DNA of 64,000 bases from Erpetoichthys calabaricus. Taxonomy: Eukaryota > Chordata > Cladistia > Polypteriformes > Polypteridae. How positions within the stretch are numbered: the first letter of the stretch is position 1; each line of letters starts with the position of its first letter. The notes under the pieces were generated by a model. It worked only from the letters and a program-made list of their open reading frames with translations. It was not told the DNA's origin and ran no database searches. The stretch lies in NCBI RefSeq assembly GCF_900747795.2, contig NC_041402.2:185100875-185164874 (forward strand), written 5' to 3'. Below, piece by piece: positions 26,401-34,718 of this stretch. A program made the translations under genes and the position numbers.

Positions 26401-29400
26401 CCACTTATCAGTATGCACTTCATGCCTGTCACTAGCCAAAGGAACTGCTGTAACACAAGCATGCAACTTTAGACTTTTGTGTGATGTGTTGTTCCTCTTT
26501 TTCATGGACCATGACAGAATGAGCCAAGTTTATATAGTTGTTGTGATTTGACCCCAAAAATCCCCGCTTATAGAGGAGGGAACAGCCATACCACTCAGAA
26601 AATACCTCAAGTTATATACTGGTCATAATTTTCTCACATCTGCCACGAGAATCAGGAAGTGCATACTAATATGTGGTTCACCAAGGTTGGAAGAAGGCCT
26701 GTTTGGATAAATAGAACTTTATTTGTCTCCAGGGGGACATTTGGCTTTTTAAAGTTCTTTAAACAAATAGATAAATACATACATATACACATACACACTA
26801 TAGTCTAAACACATACCAGAATGACTAAAAAGAAAGAAATTATAAAAAATGTACCCAGCTTTATTCAGTGTACTACTTTAATTTTTTTGGCAAACAAGTA
26901 TGTAAAATGTGACTGTGAATAGTTATCTTAATGGAAGATATGTAAAATTATTTACAAGATACATTGTTTAAGAGAGCCTTTTCCTAATGCCTTGATTTTA
27001 TCTTATCAACTAAATCTTTCACATTTCATCCTGGTATTCTACTCCTTACCCCTTAGGTGAATCACTTGCGCTGTTTACATGAGTTTGTGGAAGCCCAAGC
27101 GACCTACTATGCCCAGTGTCACCTGTACATGCAAGAACTTCAGAAACAACTTGGGAAGTGAGTTTTTATTTACTTAACATACATTCGTAATATATTACGA
27201 TATTTCTATCTTCCTGAAATAAACTTTTCAGAAGTAGCTGCACATTCATGATTAACGTAAAAATGTTTGTAAATTTTTTGATTATTGTTTTTTGTTTTCT
27301 CCATTAATTCTTCAACTTGATATTAAACTCAGTTTTTTACTTTCTATGTCCAACAGGGATTGTTAGCTCCACCAGTTGACTAGGTTCAAAGCTGGAATTA
27401 GCACTGTAGAAAGATTGTTATGATTATAATACCACTTTAAAGCCACTGTGGCGACAAAACTGACCATAACGACAAGCTGCACCAATCAGGACGCAAATAC
27501 TAATTTTATTCTTGGCTTGTATTAAGTAATCTTTTAGCATACAAGACCAGACATGGGTGTTACTGGGAGGCCACTGTTTAAAATGGACAGGGATAAACAC
27601 AGCAGGTAACTGAGGATCTCTCAGTGCTCTTGGTGTTATATTGTCTAATAAACTTAGGAAAAAACTGCTTTATAAGGCATATAAGACTTCTGACTGCAAA
27701 GTGAATCGTAGAGTGTATGAGAACATGAGGGCAACCATTAAGAAGGATATCAAGGAGGCTAAAAGACAGTTGGAGAGGAATATAGCAAATAAGGCGAAAG
27801 ACAACCCTAAGAGATTCTTTCAGTATTTTAGTAGTAAAAGAGCAGTCAAGGAGGAGGTCAAGTGCATCAGAAATAGTAAAGGGGAATTAAGATACAGACA
27901 GTGAAATAGCGGATGCCCTAAACTTTCATTTTTCTGAGGTGTTTATAAGTAATCAAGTGAATAACCTCCCAGAGGTAACAGGGACTACTAAGGAGGTCTG
28001 AGCGATTTTGAAATTGTAGAGGGAGAAGTGCTGCTCAGATTAAATAAGCTGAAATCAAACAAATCACCAGGACCAGATAATATTTACCCTCGAGTTCTTA
28101 AGGAGGCTAGCAAGTACATATATAAACCCATGACACTTATTTTTAGGAAGTCGCTGCGCACTGGAGAAATTCCAAAGGACTGGAAAATGGCAAATATTAT
28201 CCCATTATATAAAAAGGGTGACAGGGCAGATCCAAGCAACTATAGGCCAGTAAGCTTTAACATGCATCACAGGAAAATTAATGGAAGGAATTATTAAGGA
28301 TAAGATTGAGCAACACCTGGCAAGGACAGGAGTTATTAGGAACAGTCAGCATGGGTTAAGAAGAGGGAGGTCATGTTTTACTAACATGCTGGAATTCTAT
28401 GAGGAGACAACAAAAGGGTACGATCAAAGTGGAACATGTGATATTATTTATCTGGACATTCAGAAAGCATTTGATAAGGTGCCACATGACAGGTTGGGCA
28501 TCAAATTAAAAGAAGTGGGAGTTCAGGGTGATTGTTTTTAGATGGGTGCAGAATTGGCTCAGACACAGGAAGCAGAGGGTGATGGTGCGAGGAACCTCAT
28601 CAGAACTGACCGATGTTAAGAGTGGTGTTCCACAGGGGTCAGTGCTAGGGCCGCTGCTATTTTAATATATATAAATGATTTAGATGGGAATATAAGTAAT
28701 AAGCTGGTTAAGTTTGCAGATGATACCAAGATAGGTGGATTAGCAGATAATTTGGAATCTGTTATATCATTACAGAAGGACTTGGATAGCAGACAGGCTT
28801 GGGCAGATTTGTGGCAGATGAAATTTAATGTCAGTAAATGTAAAGAATTACACATAGGAAAAATGTTAAGTTTGAATACACAACGGGCAGTCGGAAAATC
28901 GAGAGTACATCTTAGGAGAAGGATTTAGGAGTCATAGTGGACTCTAAGCTATCGACTTCCTGACAGTGTTCAGAAGCCATTAACAGAATGTCAGGTTACA
29001 TGTGTGGAGTACAAGTTCAAGGAGGTTCTGCTCAACCTTTATAATGCACTGGTGAGGCCTCATCTGGAGTCCTGTATGCATTTTCTGTCTCCAGGCTACA
29101 AAAAGGACATAGCAGCACTAGAAAAGGTCCAGAGAAGAGTTACTAGGCTGATTCCAAGGCTACAGGGGTTGAATTATGAGGAATGATTAAAAGAGCTGAG
29201 CCTATACAGTTTAAGAAAAAGAAGATTAAGAGGTGACATGATTGAAGTGTTTAAAATTATGAAGGGAATTAGTACAGTGGATCGAGACTATTTTAAAATG
29301 AGTTCATCAAGAACACGGGGACACAGTTGGAAACTTGTTAAGGGTAAATTTCGCACAAACATTAGGAAGTTTTTCTTTACACAAAGAACGATAGACACTT

Positions 29401-32400
29401 GGAATAAGCTACCAAGTAGTGTGGTAGACAGTAAGACGTTGGGGACTTTCAAAACTCGACTTGATGTTTTTTTGGAAGCAATAAATGGATGGGACTGGCA
29501 AGCTTTGTTGGGCTGAATGGCCTGTTCTTGTCTAGTGTGTTCTAATGTTCTAGAAAGGTTGTAGCAGAAGTTTGAAGGTGGAAAGTGTCTTAGCTGCAGT
29601 TCAAAAGTCCCAATGTTGAGCAGGTCAGCAGCTGTGGTGCCCACATGTGTATGGGGTCCAGTGTTGGCGGGGGTCTCATGTACCATTGTGTTGTAACACA
29701 TTTTGAAACTTTAAGAAACTAGTTTCAATTGAGTAAATCAATCTAATGAGGGGACCGCCAATGTCACAAAACCGTTCACAGGTTAGATCTTGCCCTGGAA
29801 ACATTTTGGACAATTTCAAGCGAGATAGATCTGCTCAATATTTAATTTTGAGTTGAATAATTGTATTCTTTGCGCATATGGAGCTCAAATGAATTCTCTT
29901 CATTGCTCCCTTCCACTCCTTTTCTGATATGTTGAGTGAGAGATCCTTTTCCCATTGTCCTCTTGGATCTTTGAAATGGAGGGGCTGTATAATATTTTTA
30001 TATATTGCAGAAATGCTGTCTGAGTCCTCAAGATTGAGCAATATTTTTTCCAGCATAAAGGAAGGTGAGAGATGGTTGAAAATCTGGCAGGTTCTGTTTG
30101 ACAAAGTTTCTAATTTGAAGATAGTGAAAGGAAATGTGTTGCTGGAAAATTAAATTTAGAATATAATTGTTCATAGGATGCAAAGATGTTGTCTATATAA
30201 AGATCTCTAAGCAATTTAATCCCAAATGTTTTCCAGATATTAAAAATTGCATATGTTTGCGAGGGTTGAAAAAGGTGGTTCTTATGCAGAGGTGCCACAG
30301 ATAAAAGATTCTCCATCTTAAAATGCTTCCTACATTGGTTCCATATTATGAATGAGTGAAGCACAATTGGGTTATTAGTTGTATATTGGTGATAACTTAT
30401 ATTTATTGGGGCACATAGCAGGGAATATAGAGAAGTACTGCAGGATTTTATTTCTTACGCGGACCAAGCCTGTGTATATTCATCTATTTGTGTCCAGGTT
30501 TTTATAGCTTGTATGTTTGCTGCCCAATAATAAAACTGAAAATTAGGTAGAGCCATGCCACCTTCTGTCTTAGCTCTTTGTAGGGTCGCTCTTCCGATAC
30601 ATGGATGTTTTAGGTTCCAAATAAATGAAGTTACGGTTGAATCTAATTGCTTAAAGAATGATTTATTGATGTATATTGGAATGTTTTGAAATAAAAAGAG
30701 AAGCTTAGGAAGGATATTCATCTTAACAACATTAATAGTTCCAGCTTCCAGCTAGAGTGAGATGGAGGGTTGACCATCAATGCAAGTCTTGCTTACTTTT
30801 TTCCATATAGATGGCGAAATTTTGTTGATAAAGAGCTTTATGTTTACTTGTGATATTTACCCCTAGGTATTTAAACTGATCTGCAGTAATAAAAGGGAAG
30901 GTGTCCAATCTAATATTGAATGCTTGAGAATTCACTGGATTCTGCACACTTTTATTCAAATTAATTCTGAGACCAGAGATCATTTGAAATTCTGTAAGTG
31001 CTGTTAAGACTGCAGGCACAGTATTTTGTGGGTCTGATATATAAAAACCATATCATCTACATATAGAGAAATTTTCTGTTCCAGTCCTTCTGTTATTTTT
31101 TATTTTTTTTATTTTTCATACAGATCATTGACACCAGGAACACTTGCACAATATTTTCCAATGCCGTGCCAGATTTTTGGCTTAATACCATTGTCATGTA
31201 ATTGATTGCACCTTGCTTGTCTAACGTTTGGCAGAAGTATGTTTTTCTTTGACCGTTTTAATGATATAATGACTAAAGTAGACTCTGAAATACTATAGAT
31301 ATGATTTGTTAGTTTTTCAAGTTCTGGTTCCCTCTTTTTTTCTTTCAAATATGCAGTAATTGTAAATTATTTTTAATTTTCTTTCCTCTTATGCCATCAG
31401 TGCCAATGGAGAAATGTGAGTACATTAAGACGTTTATGTCCTATTACCATATAATATAGTACAGCATTTCCCCCCTTTGAGCCATGGTGGCATTGTATGT
31501 GGGCAGCAGCTGTCCACAGAATAAATCCTGTCCCCATATCCATCCGGTCATGCTTGATTCACCCAAGAGGAAATTGACGATCACACTTGATTCGTCCCCC
31601 ACAGTGGATCGTGCCAAATTCTATTAGGGGGAATGGTAGGTCGTGCTAATTTCACAGGGGAGAATCAAAATCCTCTTCCCCCGGTGGGTTGCAAACGCAC
31701 TGGTATGTCGAAAACTGAGTTGTGACACCACAAAGCTTGGGAAACACCGAAGGTACATACAACTCTGCATAGTTTATGCTTACATTATTCAGATATAATC
31801 ATAACCCCCTCACAATAGCAAACATTAACTTAAAAAAAAAAAAAAAAAAGTTTTAAAAAGGTTTGGCGTCCCAGGTTGAAAACTATATTTAATTTTATCG
31901 GTGTACACTCCTGCCATTGCCAAAGGCACTATATAAGACCTGTAAACAAGTTCAGCTCCAGGGGTCAGTTAGTTGGGCTAAATACCCCCACTCACACTGT
32001 CGGGGGGTATACTGTTAACTTGTTGGATTTGGGGATTTTGTAATATGACCCACCTAGTATTTCAGACGCCCATCTTCCTGTTTATGTCTGGAGCCGGCGC
32101 TGCTTGGAAGGCTTTACTCTGTGTCCTTAGATAGATAAGTCTGTGGAGCTGGTAGATTGCTTTTAATAGAGAATGACTTGGTAGAGGGCAAAAAGAAATT
32201 TCGAGTCACCCAGGGGGTCACAGATCTTCTGACTCAGTGACTTCAGAACTATTCGATACATGAATTCCCCTAGCTTTTTCACCATGTCCTTTACACATGA
32301 TTCTTGCCTACTGATAACCTGCAGTTTCATCATACAAATCCACTATACTAAACACTAATTACAAATATATTATGTATTATGTAGTATGATGTTAGTTACC

Positions 32401-34718
32401 ATAGCTGGTAGTCATAAATTCCTATCTTGAAAGCACCAAGGTTTGCAATGCATATGTATATGTATGGTATCATCCAGGAAACAATGTGTTTGTACTTTCT
32501 ATTTAGTACAATTTTGCTGATGAGTGCTAGAGAGTGGCAAAGGGCTGTACAGTATGTCAGTTGGACATGCAAGAATTTCACTGCACACGTGACAATGCTA
32601 CTCTACTTGTATTATTATTACTACTATTAAGAAGTTTCTGTTTTATATTTTAGCTTTAAACTAAAACCCAGGATTTGTTTTTTTTACTTGTATATGGGTC
32701 TTTGTCTTTTTTCCTAGCTTTCCCAATACTTTTCCACCTAATACCAACTCTTCCACTCCATTGGCTTCTGCCTCTTCATCTGGTGCAGCCACAATTCCAG
32801 TTGTCTCTACAGTGGTGGGAGCTTCATCTAGTTCACTGGAGGCTGGAGCACTTGGTATTGAGAGTGTCCCAGCACCTGCCACAGGTACAAGGAAGGCTAA
32901 AGTGTTATATGACTATGAAGCAGCAGATACTAGTGAGCTTTCTCTGCTGGCTGATGAGGTAAGTTGTTCAGATAAAAGATTCTATTTTATAGTCATTGGT
33001 TTTGGTTAGAAATTTGTTGCAGTTACCACCACTGCCTCTCATCTCCACAGATCTGGGTTACATTTCCGCATTTACATGACTTGTTCAGTTTTTTATTTAA
33101 GTTTCTCACTAATTTAATTCAAGACTGTAAATTTGCTTGTTTTATTCTCATCTAGAGTGGTTAATTGACCTCACAGCCTGGAATAGACTAAGCAGGTTCA
33201 GATAAGTTGATGGTTTACCTCGGCTCTATTCCTTCCTCTGTGTGATTTGGTTGTGTGGCCCTTGTGAAGTGAAGTACAACTAGCATTTTTGAATAAGAAA
33301 GGCCTGAAGGTATTTCAAATGTAAACTCACTTCACAAATCTGTAAGATATAATGCAGAAATGTCAAACCTCCAGTTAAAAATGTTTTTTCTGAATGTTTC
33401 ATCTATTCCTTATTAAAATATTTTGTTAGATGATGCCATCTTTTGGACACTATTGAGACTTGTAGGAAATTATTAATTTCAATCCTTCTATTGCATTGAA
33501 TGTGGGGGCTAATGTAATGTGCAGTATTTCTAAAGCTGTACATAGCATACTCAATTCAGGAACAGATTTTCTTCTATTTTTATACTATTAATAATTTTCG
33601 ATAACTAAACTCTTTAATCATGGCATTGGAGAGTGAAAATTGTCACTTAACACACATGCAAGTAAGAATTTTACTGTACTCTGACAACAAAGACCAAATA
33701 AGCCTATAAACCTTGTAACCTTGTTAGACATCAGCAATGGAGGATGATGTTCTGTAGAGCTGCACACTTTCAAATAAAGTAGGAAGGTTGTGGTAGGGTC
33801 TCTTGGCCTCGTCACTGTAATTGTGGAGTCTGCACACCCTCCCCATGTCTGCATAGGCTTTATCAGGGTATTCGAGTTACCTGTTATGTTCAGCTTCACA
33901 TGTGTTCTAGGTTAATTTCCATGTTAATTGGTTGGTATAATGGGTGTGTGTGTGTGTGTGTGTGTGTGTGCACGCATCATTTTGCTCTTCAGTGGTGTGG
34001 CATAGAATCTGGTTCTTCATAGGCATGTAATGGAAAAACAGGTTCAGAAAATGGAAGGGAATAGTAGTAGATAATAATAATAATAATCCATCCAGCCATC
34101 CAGTTTCCAACCCGCTGAAACAGAACAAAGGGTCACGGGGGTCTGCTGGAGCCAATCACAGCCAACACAGGGTGCATGGCAGGAACCAATCCCGGGCAGG
34201 GCGCCAACTCACCGCAGGACACACACACACACACACACACACACACCAAGCACACACTAGGGACAATTTAGAATCGCCAATCCACCTAACCTGCATGTCT
34301 TTGGACTGTGGGAGGAAGATAATAATAATACTAGTAGTTAATGAAACTTTGTTTTTTTTTTCAGCTATGTTCAGTGTAATGAAGTGGTCTTTTCTCAGTA
34401 GTACTGATTTTATTTTTTTTTATTTGAATTGCTAATAGTAACGTAATATTTTTATCAGGTTGTTACTTTATAAGTATTTTTGGCTTCTTTGTTCTGGATT
34501 TGTATAATTAGTGACATTCCTTTCTATCTCTCCCAAGTTGTATTCTTGAAGAGAGGAATGAATGTTTAAAATGACTGTTGTTGATGGATATTTCCTGATT
34601 TGTATCCTAGCTAATCACAGTGTATACTGTACCTGGCATGGATCCTGACTGGCTGATTGGGGAGAGAGGAAACCAGAAAGGAAAAGTCCCCGTCACCTAT
34701 CTGGAGCTGCTCAGCTAA
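741..34718 (+). CDS. SH3GLB2: SH3GLB2 (endophilin B2), 5'-incomplete, ten coding exons joined
   Basis: Endophilin B2 is a cytosolic membrane-curving protein with an N-terminal BAR domain and a C-terminal SH3 domain, acting in endosomal, Golgi and mitochondrial membrane traffic. Exons read in one frame with canonical splice sites: 741-869, 1048-1181, 1442-1534, 5709-5771, 14783-14806, 22643-22732, 27057-27157, 31401-31415, 32718-32958, 34611-34718. The first exon begins inside the BAR domain ([14 protein letters not shown]), so roughly the first 70 residues of the family protein are encoded upstream of the window. Landmarks include [27 protein letters not shown], the low-complexity Ser/Pro/Ala linker in the ninth exon, and an SH3 domain with [15 protein letters not shown] and [10 protein letters not shown] then TAA. 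The peptide is nearer human SH3GLB2 than SH3GLB1, for example [11 protein letters not shown] and LWSEEVDK. All phases match and I saw no frame breaks, so the gene looks functional. Confidence 0.96.
1048..1181 (+). CDS. SH3GLB2: SH3GLB2 BAR-domain exon
   Basis: 134 bp, TTTTTCAG acceptor and GTGAGT donor, ending in phase 0. It encodes the rest of a Gly codon, then [15 protein letters not shown] and [17 protein letters not shown]. This segment is one of the most conserved parts of endophilin B. Confidence 0.95.
1442..1534 (+). CDS. SH3GLB2: SH3GLB2 BAR-domain exon
   Basis: 93 bp (31 codons), phase 0 at both ends, ACAG acceptor and GTAAGT donor. It encodes [24 protein letters not shown] then IAEAKAA. 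The basic helix is diagnostic for endophilin B. Because the next two exons are also phase 0, it can splice directly to 22643 without changing frame. Confidence 0.95.
1567..1624 (+). repeat. 29-bp unit duplicated in tandem
   Basis: Two adjacent copies of a unit beginning cagtgtatgagactg, differing at two positions. This is a young local duplication just inside the intron after the 1442-1534 exon. Confidence 0.85.
4371..4394 (+). repeat. Poly-T run, 24 bp
   Basis: 24 consecutive T in the intron. It could be the reverse of an old poly-A tail, but no retroelement body is recognisable beside it. Confidence 0.9.
5393..5439 (+). repeat. Poly-C run, 47 bp
   Basis: 47 consecutive C, 270 bp upstream of the 63-bp cassette exon. 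Pure C tracts this long are very rare in vertebrate DNA. The true length is doubtful because such tracts are poorly sequenced. The strands could form i-motif (C strand) and G-quadruplex (G strand). Confidence 0.9.
5709..5771 (+). CDS. SH3GLB2: SH3GLB2 63-bp cassette exon
   Basis: 63 bp (21 codons), phase 0 on both sides, CTATAG acceptor and GTAAGG donor. It encodes [15 protein letters not shown] then SASASA, nearly identical to the [14 protein letters not shown] segment of human SH3GLB2. In the family this is part of an insert between BAR helices that is used in some isoforms only. Being a multiple of three and in phase 0, it behaves as a cassette exon. Confidence 0.93.
7330..7640 (-). mobile_element. 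LINE 3'-end fragment (CR1/L2-like), antisense
   Basis: Reads backwards as the 3' end of a fish LINE: rc of 'gaccattcagtttagcctgtt', 'catccagactcctcttaaagg', 'gtttgttccagaatcccaca' and 'cccctcaatttccac'. The same family recurs at about 44330-44556 (+) and 55930-56330 (-). Heavily diverged and truncated; the clade (CR1 or L2) is not certain. Confidence 0.6.
10775..12707 (+). mobile_element. Degenerate Tc1-like transposon with long terminal inverted repeats
   Basis: Left end (from about 10775) and right end (to about 12707) are inverted copies of each other over roughly 115 bp, sharing for example 'atcaaaagatgaatatgag', 'agagtttcag' and 'ggccaatt'. The interior at about 11620-12480 reads as a Tc1 transposase on the + strand with many stops and shifts: ...[11 protein letters not shown]..., [41 protein letters not shown], and the final E region [15 protein letters not shown]. 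An old, inactive copy. A retrotransposon fragment sits between the left end and the transposase. Confidence 0.75.
10890..11500 (-). mobile_element. Ty3/gypsy-like LTR-retrotransposon fossil (RT/RNase H part)
   Basis: The reverse strand resembles the end of reverse transcriptase and the RNase H region of Ty3/gypsy elements, with motifs such as [23 protein letters not shown] and HANADAL. It is a broken fragment of about 0.6 kb without LTRs or other domains, lying inside the Tc1-like element at 10775-12707. It is therefore either inserted there or was captured by it. Confidence 0.75.
12955..13160 (+). mobile_element. tRNA-derived SINE (V-SINE-like)
   Basis: The head has polymerase III boxes: A-box-like tggtgcagtgg (12963-12973) and B box ggttcaaatcc (13007-13017). 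The 3' part ends 'ttgtaagtcacctcggata...gtctgcta', the tail typical of fish V-type/HpaI-like SINEs. A second diverged copy is at about 59600-59745. Confidence 0.75.
14783..14806 (+). CDS. SH3GLB2: SH3GLB2 24-bp microexon
   Basis: 24 bp encoding eight residues, LWSEEVDK, between a TTTGCAG acceptor and a GTAAGTA donor, phase 0. It matches LWNDEVDK of human SH3GLB2 and IWAEEVTK in the brain-form insert of SH3GLB1. Two TGC triplets lie within about 20 bases upstream of the exon, the type of element used by the neuronal microexon factor SRRM4; regulation here is inference. It lies 9.0 kb from the preceding exon and 7.8 kb from the next. Confidence 0.93.
15430..17165 (-). mobile_element. RTE-like LINE ORF2 remnant, antisense
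   Basis: Three blocks in the right order on the reverse strand: about 16952-17158 ([20 protein letters not shown], the spacer between endonuclease and RT), about 16082-16312 ([12 protein letters not shown], an altered YADD box), and about 15480-15743 ([16 protein letters not shown], the C-terminal domain of RTE-type RTs). Many frame breaks separate them. The element lies opposite to SH3GLB2 transcription and is inactive. Confidence 0.72.
18124..18695 (+). mobile_element. Miniature DNA transposon (pogo/Tigger-like), about 570 bp
   Basis: Ends are inverted: the left begins ccgtatatactcgcgtttaa with cggggcttga nearby, and the right reads backwards tatatacttgcatataagtcgggtcttga-like. Inside, at about 18440-18590, the + strand resembles the helix-turn-helix of pogo/CENPB-type transposases across mixed frames (EPGFKLK, then [16 protein letters not shown]). 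There is no DDE domain, so it is a non-autonomous deletion form. Confidence 0.55.
18964..19015 (+). repeat. Imperfect TG microsatellite
   Basis: Alternating tgtg with interruptions (gtgtgtgtgtggtgtgtgtg, then cgtatgtgtgtg). It generates open frames on both strands that are not genes. Confidence 0.9.
19048..19060 (+). promoter_or_regulatory. Candidate CTCF core motif
   Basis: ccactagatggcg matches the CTCF core CCASYAGRKGGCR at every position, in the + orientation. Occupancy cannot be judged from sequence. Confidence 0.4.
19985..20115 (-). mobile_element. SINE 3' fragment, antisense
   Basis: Reads as the reverse of the ATGG-tailed SINE seen whole at 63314-63661: ccatccatccattttccaac, ccgctgaatccgaacacagg, agccaatcccagccaacaca. 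Only the 3' third is present. Confidence 0.8.
22643..22732 (+). CDS. SH3GLB2: SH3GLB2 BAR-domain exon
   Basis: 90 bp (30 codons), phase 0 both ends, TTTCCTAG acceptor and GTAAGA donor. It encodes [15 protein letters not shown] then [15 protein letters not shown], essentially identical to human SH3GLB2. The Tc1-like transposon starts 230 bp downstream in the next intron. Confidence 0.96.
23180..24173 (-). pseudogene. Tc1-like transposase, inactive
   Basis: The DDE transposase cuts and pastes its own element. The C-terminal 224 codons (23854 down to 23180) are open and carry the triad: Asp in [11 protein letters not shown], Asp in [11 protein letters not shown], and Glu in [11 protein letters not shown]. 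The N-terminal paired-like HTH part is readable (24173 to about 23870) but broken by an extra A in the A run near 24102, by TAG where RKWKKF-like sequence is expected, and by a 30-bp inversion at 23840-23869 that brings in TGA. The first catalytic motif reads CSDET where the family usually has WSDET. Confidence 0.92.
23840..23869 (-). other. 30-bp inversion inside the Tc1 transposase
   Basis: The segment gcagcaatccac...tgtatggt sits between CTCT and AGAG. Read in the opposite orientation it would encode [10 protein letters not shown], the usual Tc1 peptide between TIS and RVARQKP; as it stands the frame reads TIQA-stop. The inversion is exact, 30 bp, and bounded by a four-base inverted repeat. 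Confidence 0.8.
25002..25858. mobile_element. Possible hAT-like non-autonomous transposon
   Basis: Begins cagtggttttcaaaatgg and ends gtttggaaacccctg, inverted ends of the CAGNGGTTNTCAAA type found in hAT elements. A related sequence, atagttctcaacctgag, lies inside near 25172. I did not find matching 8-bp target duplications, so limits are uncertain. Confidence 0.4.
25895..26160 (+). mobile_element. Old tRNA-derived SINE-like sequence
   Basis: A-box-like taggtgtagtgggtagcac followed by a B-box-like ggtttgaatcccatt, then 'atgtggaatttacat...tgtgggttttcctcac', resembling the body of the SINE at 63314. Very diverged. Confidence 0.5.
26220..26265 (-). mobile_element. SINE 3' snippet, antisense
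   Basis: ccatccatccattttctaac followed by ccgctgaatccgaacacagg, the reverse of the ATGG-tailed SINE end. About 45 bp only. Confidence 0.75.
27057..27157 (+). CDS. SH3GLB2: SH3GLB2 BAR C-terminal exon
   Basis: 101 bp, CCTTAG acceptor and GTGAGT donor. It encodes [21 protein letters not shown] and [10 protein letters not shown], then two bases (AA) of a split codon. The last BAR helix ends here. The split codon becomes Asn whichever downstream exon is used (31401 or 32718). Confidence 0.95.
27419..29550 (+). mobile_element. CR1-like LINE, 5'-truncated, 2.1 kb
   Basis: Encodes pieces of a LINE reverse transcriptase: [20 protein letters not shown] (28028-), [36 protein letters not shown] (28281-28541), [10 protein letters not shown] near 28716, [13 protein letters not shown] and a C-terminal [18 protein letters not shown] (29238-29516). 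Frameshifts and stops break the ORF several times. It ends gttctaatgttc. Flanks tagaaagattgt (27407-27418) and tagaaaggttgt (29551-29562) match at 11 of 12 bases and may be target-site duplications. Three other copies of the family lie in the window. Confidence 0.88.
29720..31100 (-). mobile_element. L1/Tx1-like LINE ORF2 remnant, antisense
   Basis: On the reverse strand: KISLYVDDM (an altered YADD box, near 31060), [12 protein letters not shown] and FKYLGVNIT (30777-31019), [20 protein letters not shown] and [18 protein letters not shown]...[16 protein letters not shown] (30455-30721), then [14 protein letters not shown] (29835-30104). This order and these motifs are typical of fish L1/Tx1-clade ORF2 C-terminal halves. 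Several frame breaks; inactive. Confidence 0.82.
31401..31415 (+). CDS. SH3GLB2: SH3GLB2 15-bp microexon
   Basis: 15 bp between a pyrimidine-rich tract ending CCATCAG and a strong GTGAGTAC donor. In phase it changes QLG-N-FPNTF into QLG-NANGEI-FPNTF, matching human SH3GLB2 QLG-SSQGAI-FPGTF at the same place. Length, phase and the shared G-x-I-F-P all fit a real optional exon of five residues. It is too short to be seen as an ORF. No expression data are available here. Confidence 0.85.
31416..32717 (+). other. SH3GLB2 intron, 1.3 kb
   Basis: No gene. It contains a poly-A run near 31831 and a stretch (31,480-31,750) with a repeated 'gattcacccaagag / gattcgtccccca' theme that I cannot assign. 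Confidence 0.6.
32718..32958 (+). CDS. SH3GLB2: SH3GLB2 linker plus first half of SH3 exon
   Basis: 241 bp, TTTTCCTAG acceptor and GTAAGT donor. The first base completes the split Asn (or Ile, if the 15-bp exon is used). It encodes a disordered linker rich in Ser, Ala, Pro and Val ([14 protein letters not shown]...), then [20 protein letters not shown] and LLADE, the start of the SH3 domain with its ALYDY-type motif. Confidence 0.95.
32959..34610 (+). other. SH3GLB2 last intron, 1.65 kb
   Basis: Holds TG repeats (33943-33970), TAA repeats (34071-34087) and an antisense SINE copy (34085-34316). The remainder shows nothing recognisable. Confidence 0.6.
34085..34316 (-). mobile_element. SINE, antisense, 5'-truncated
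   Basis: Reverse of the ATGG-tailed SINE: ccatccagtttccaacccgc, agccaatcacagccaacaca, gcagggcgccaactcaccgc, then a CA run (34220-34246) and 'ttagaatcgccaatccacct'. The tRNA head is missing. The CA run lies where 63314-63661 has an imperfect TG stretch. Confidence 0.85.
34611..34718 (+). CDS. SH3GLB2: SH3GLB2 last coding exon (SH3 C-terminal half) with stop
   Basis: 108 bp including TAA at 34716-34718, TATCCTAG acceptor. It encodes [35 protein letters not shown]. The Trp, Pro and Tyr that form the SH3 ligand groove are all present. The protein ends LELLS as in human SH3GLB2. Confidence 0.97.
   Translation, partial: LITVYTVPGMDPDWLIGERGNQKGKVPVTYLELLS

Larger units (their letters stand above)
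22733..27056 (+). other. SH3GLB2 intron, 4.3 kb
   Basis: Holds a full-length Tc1-like transposon (22963-24574), a possible hAT-like element (about 25002-25858), an old SINE-like stretch (about 25900-26160) and a SINE 3' snippet (about 26220-26265). I recognise nothing in 26.3-27.0 kb. Confidence 0.6.
27158..31400 (+). other. SH3GLB2 intron, 4.2 kb
   Basis: Almost filled by two LINE remnants in opposite orientations: a CR1-like one (27419-29550, +) and an L1/Tx1-like one (about 29720-31100, -). The 15-bp microexon follows directly after this repeat-rich block. Confidence 0.65.
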
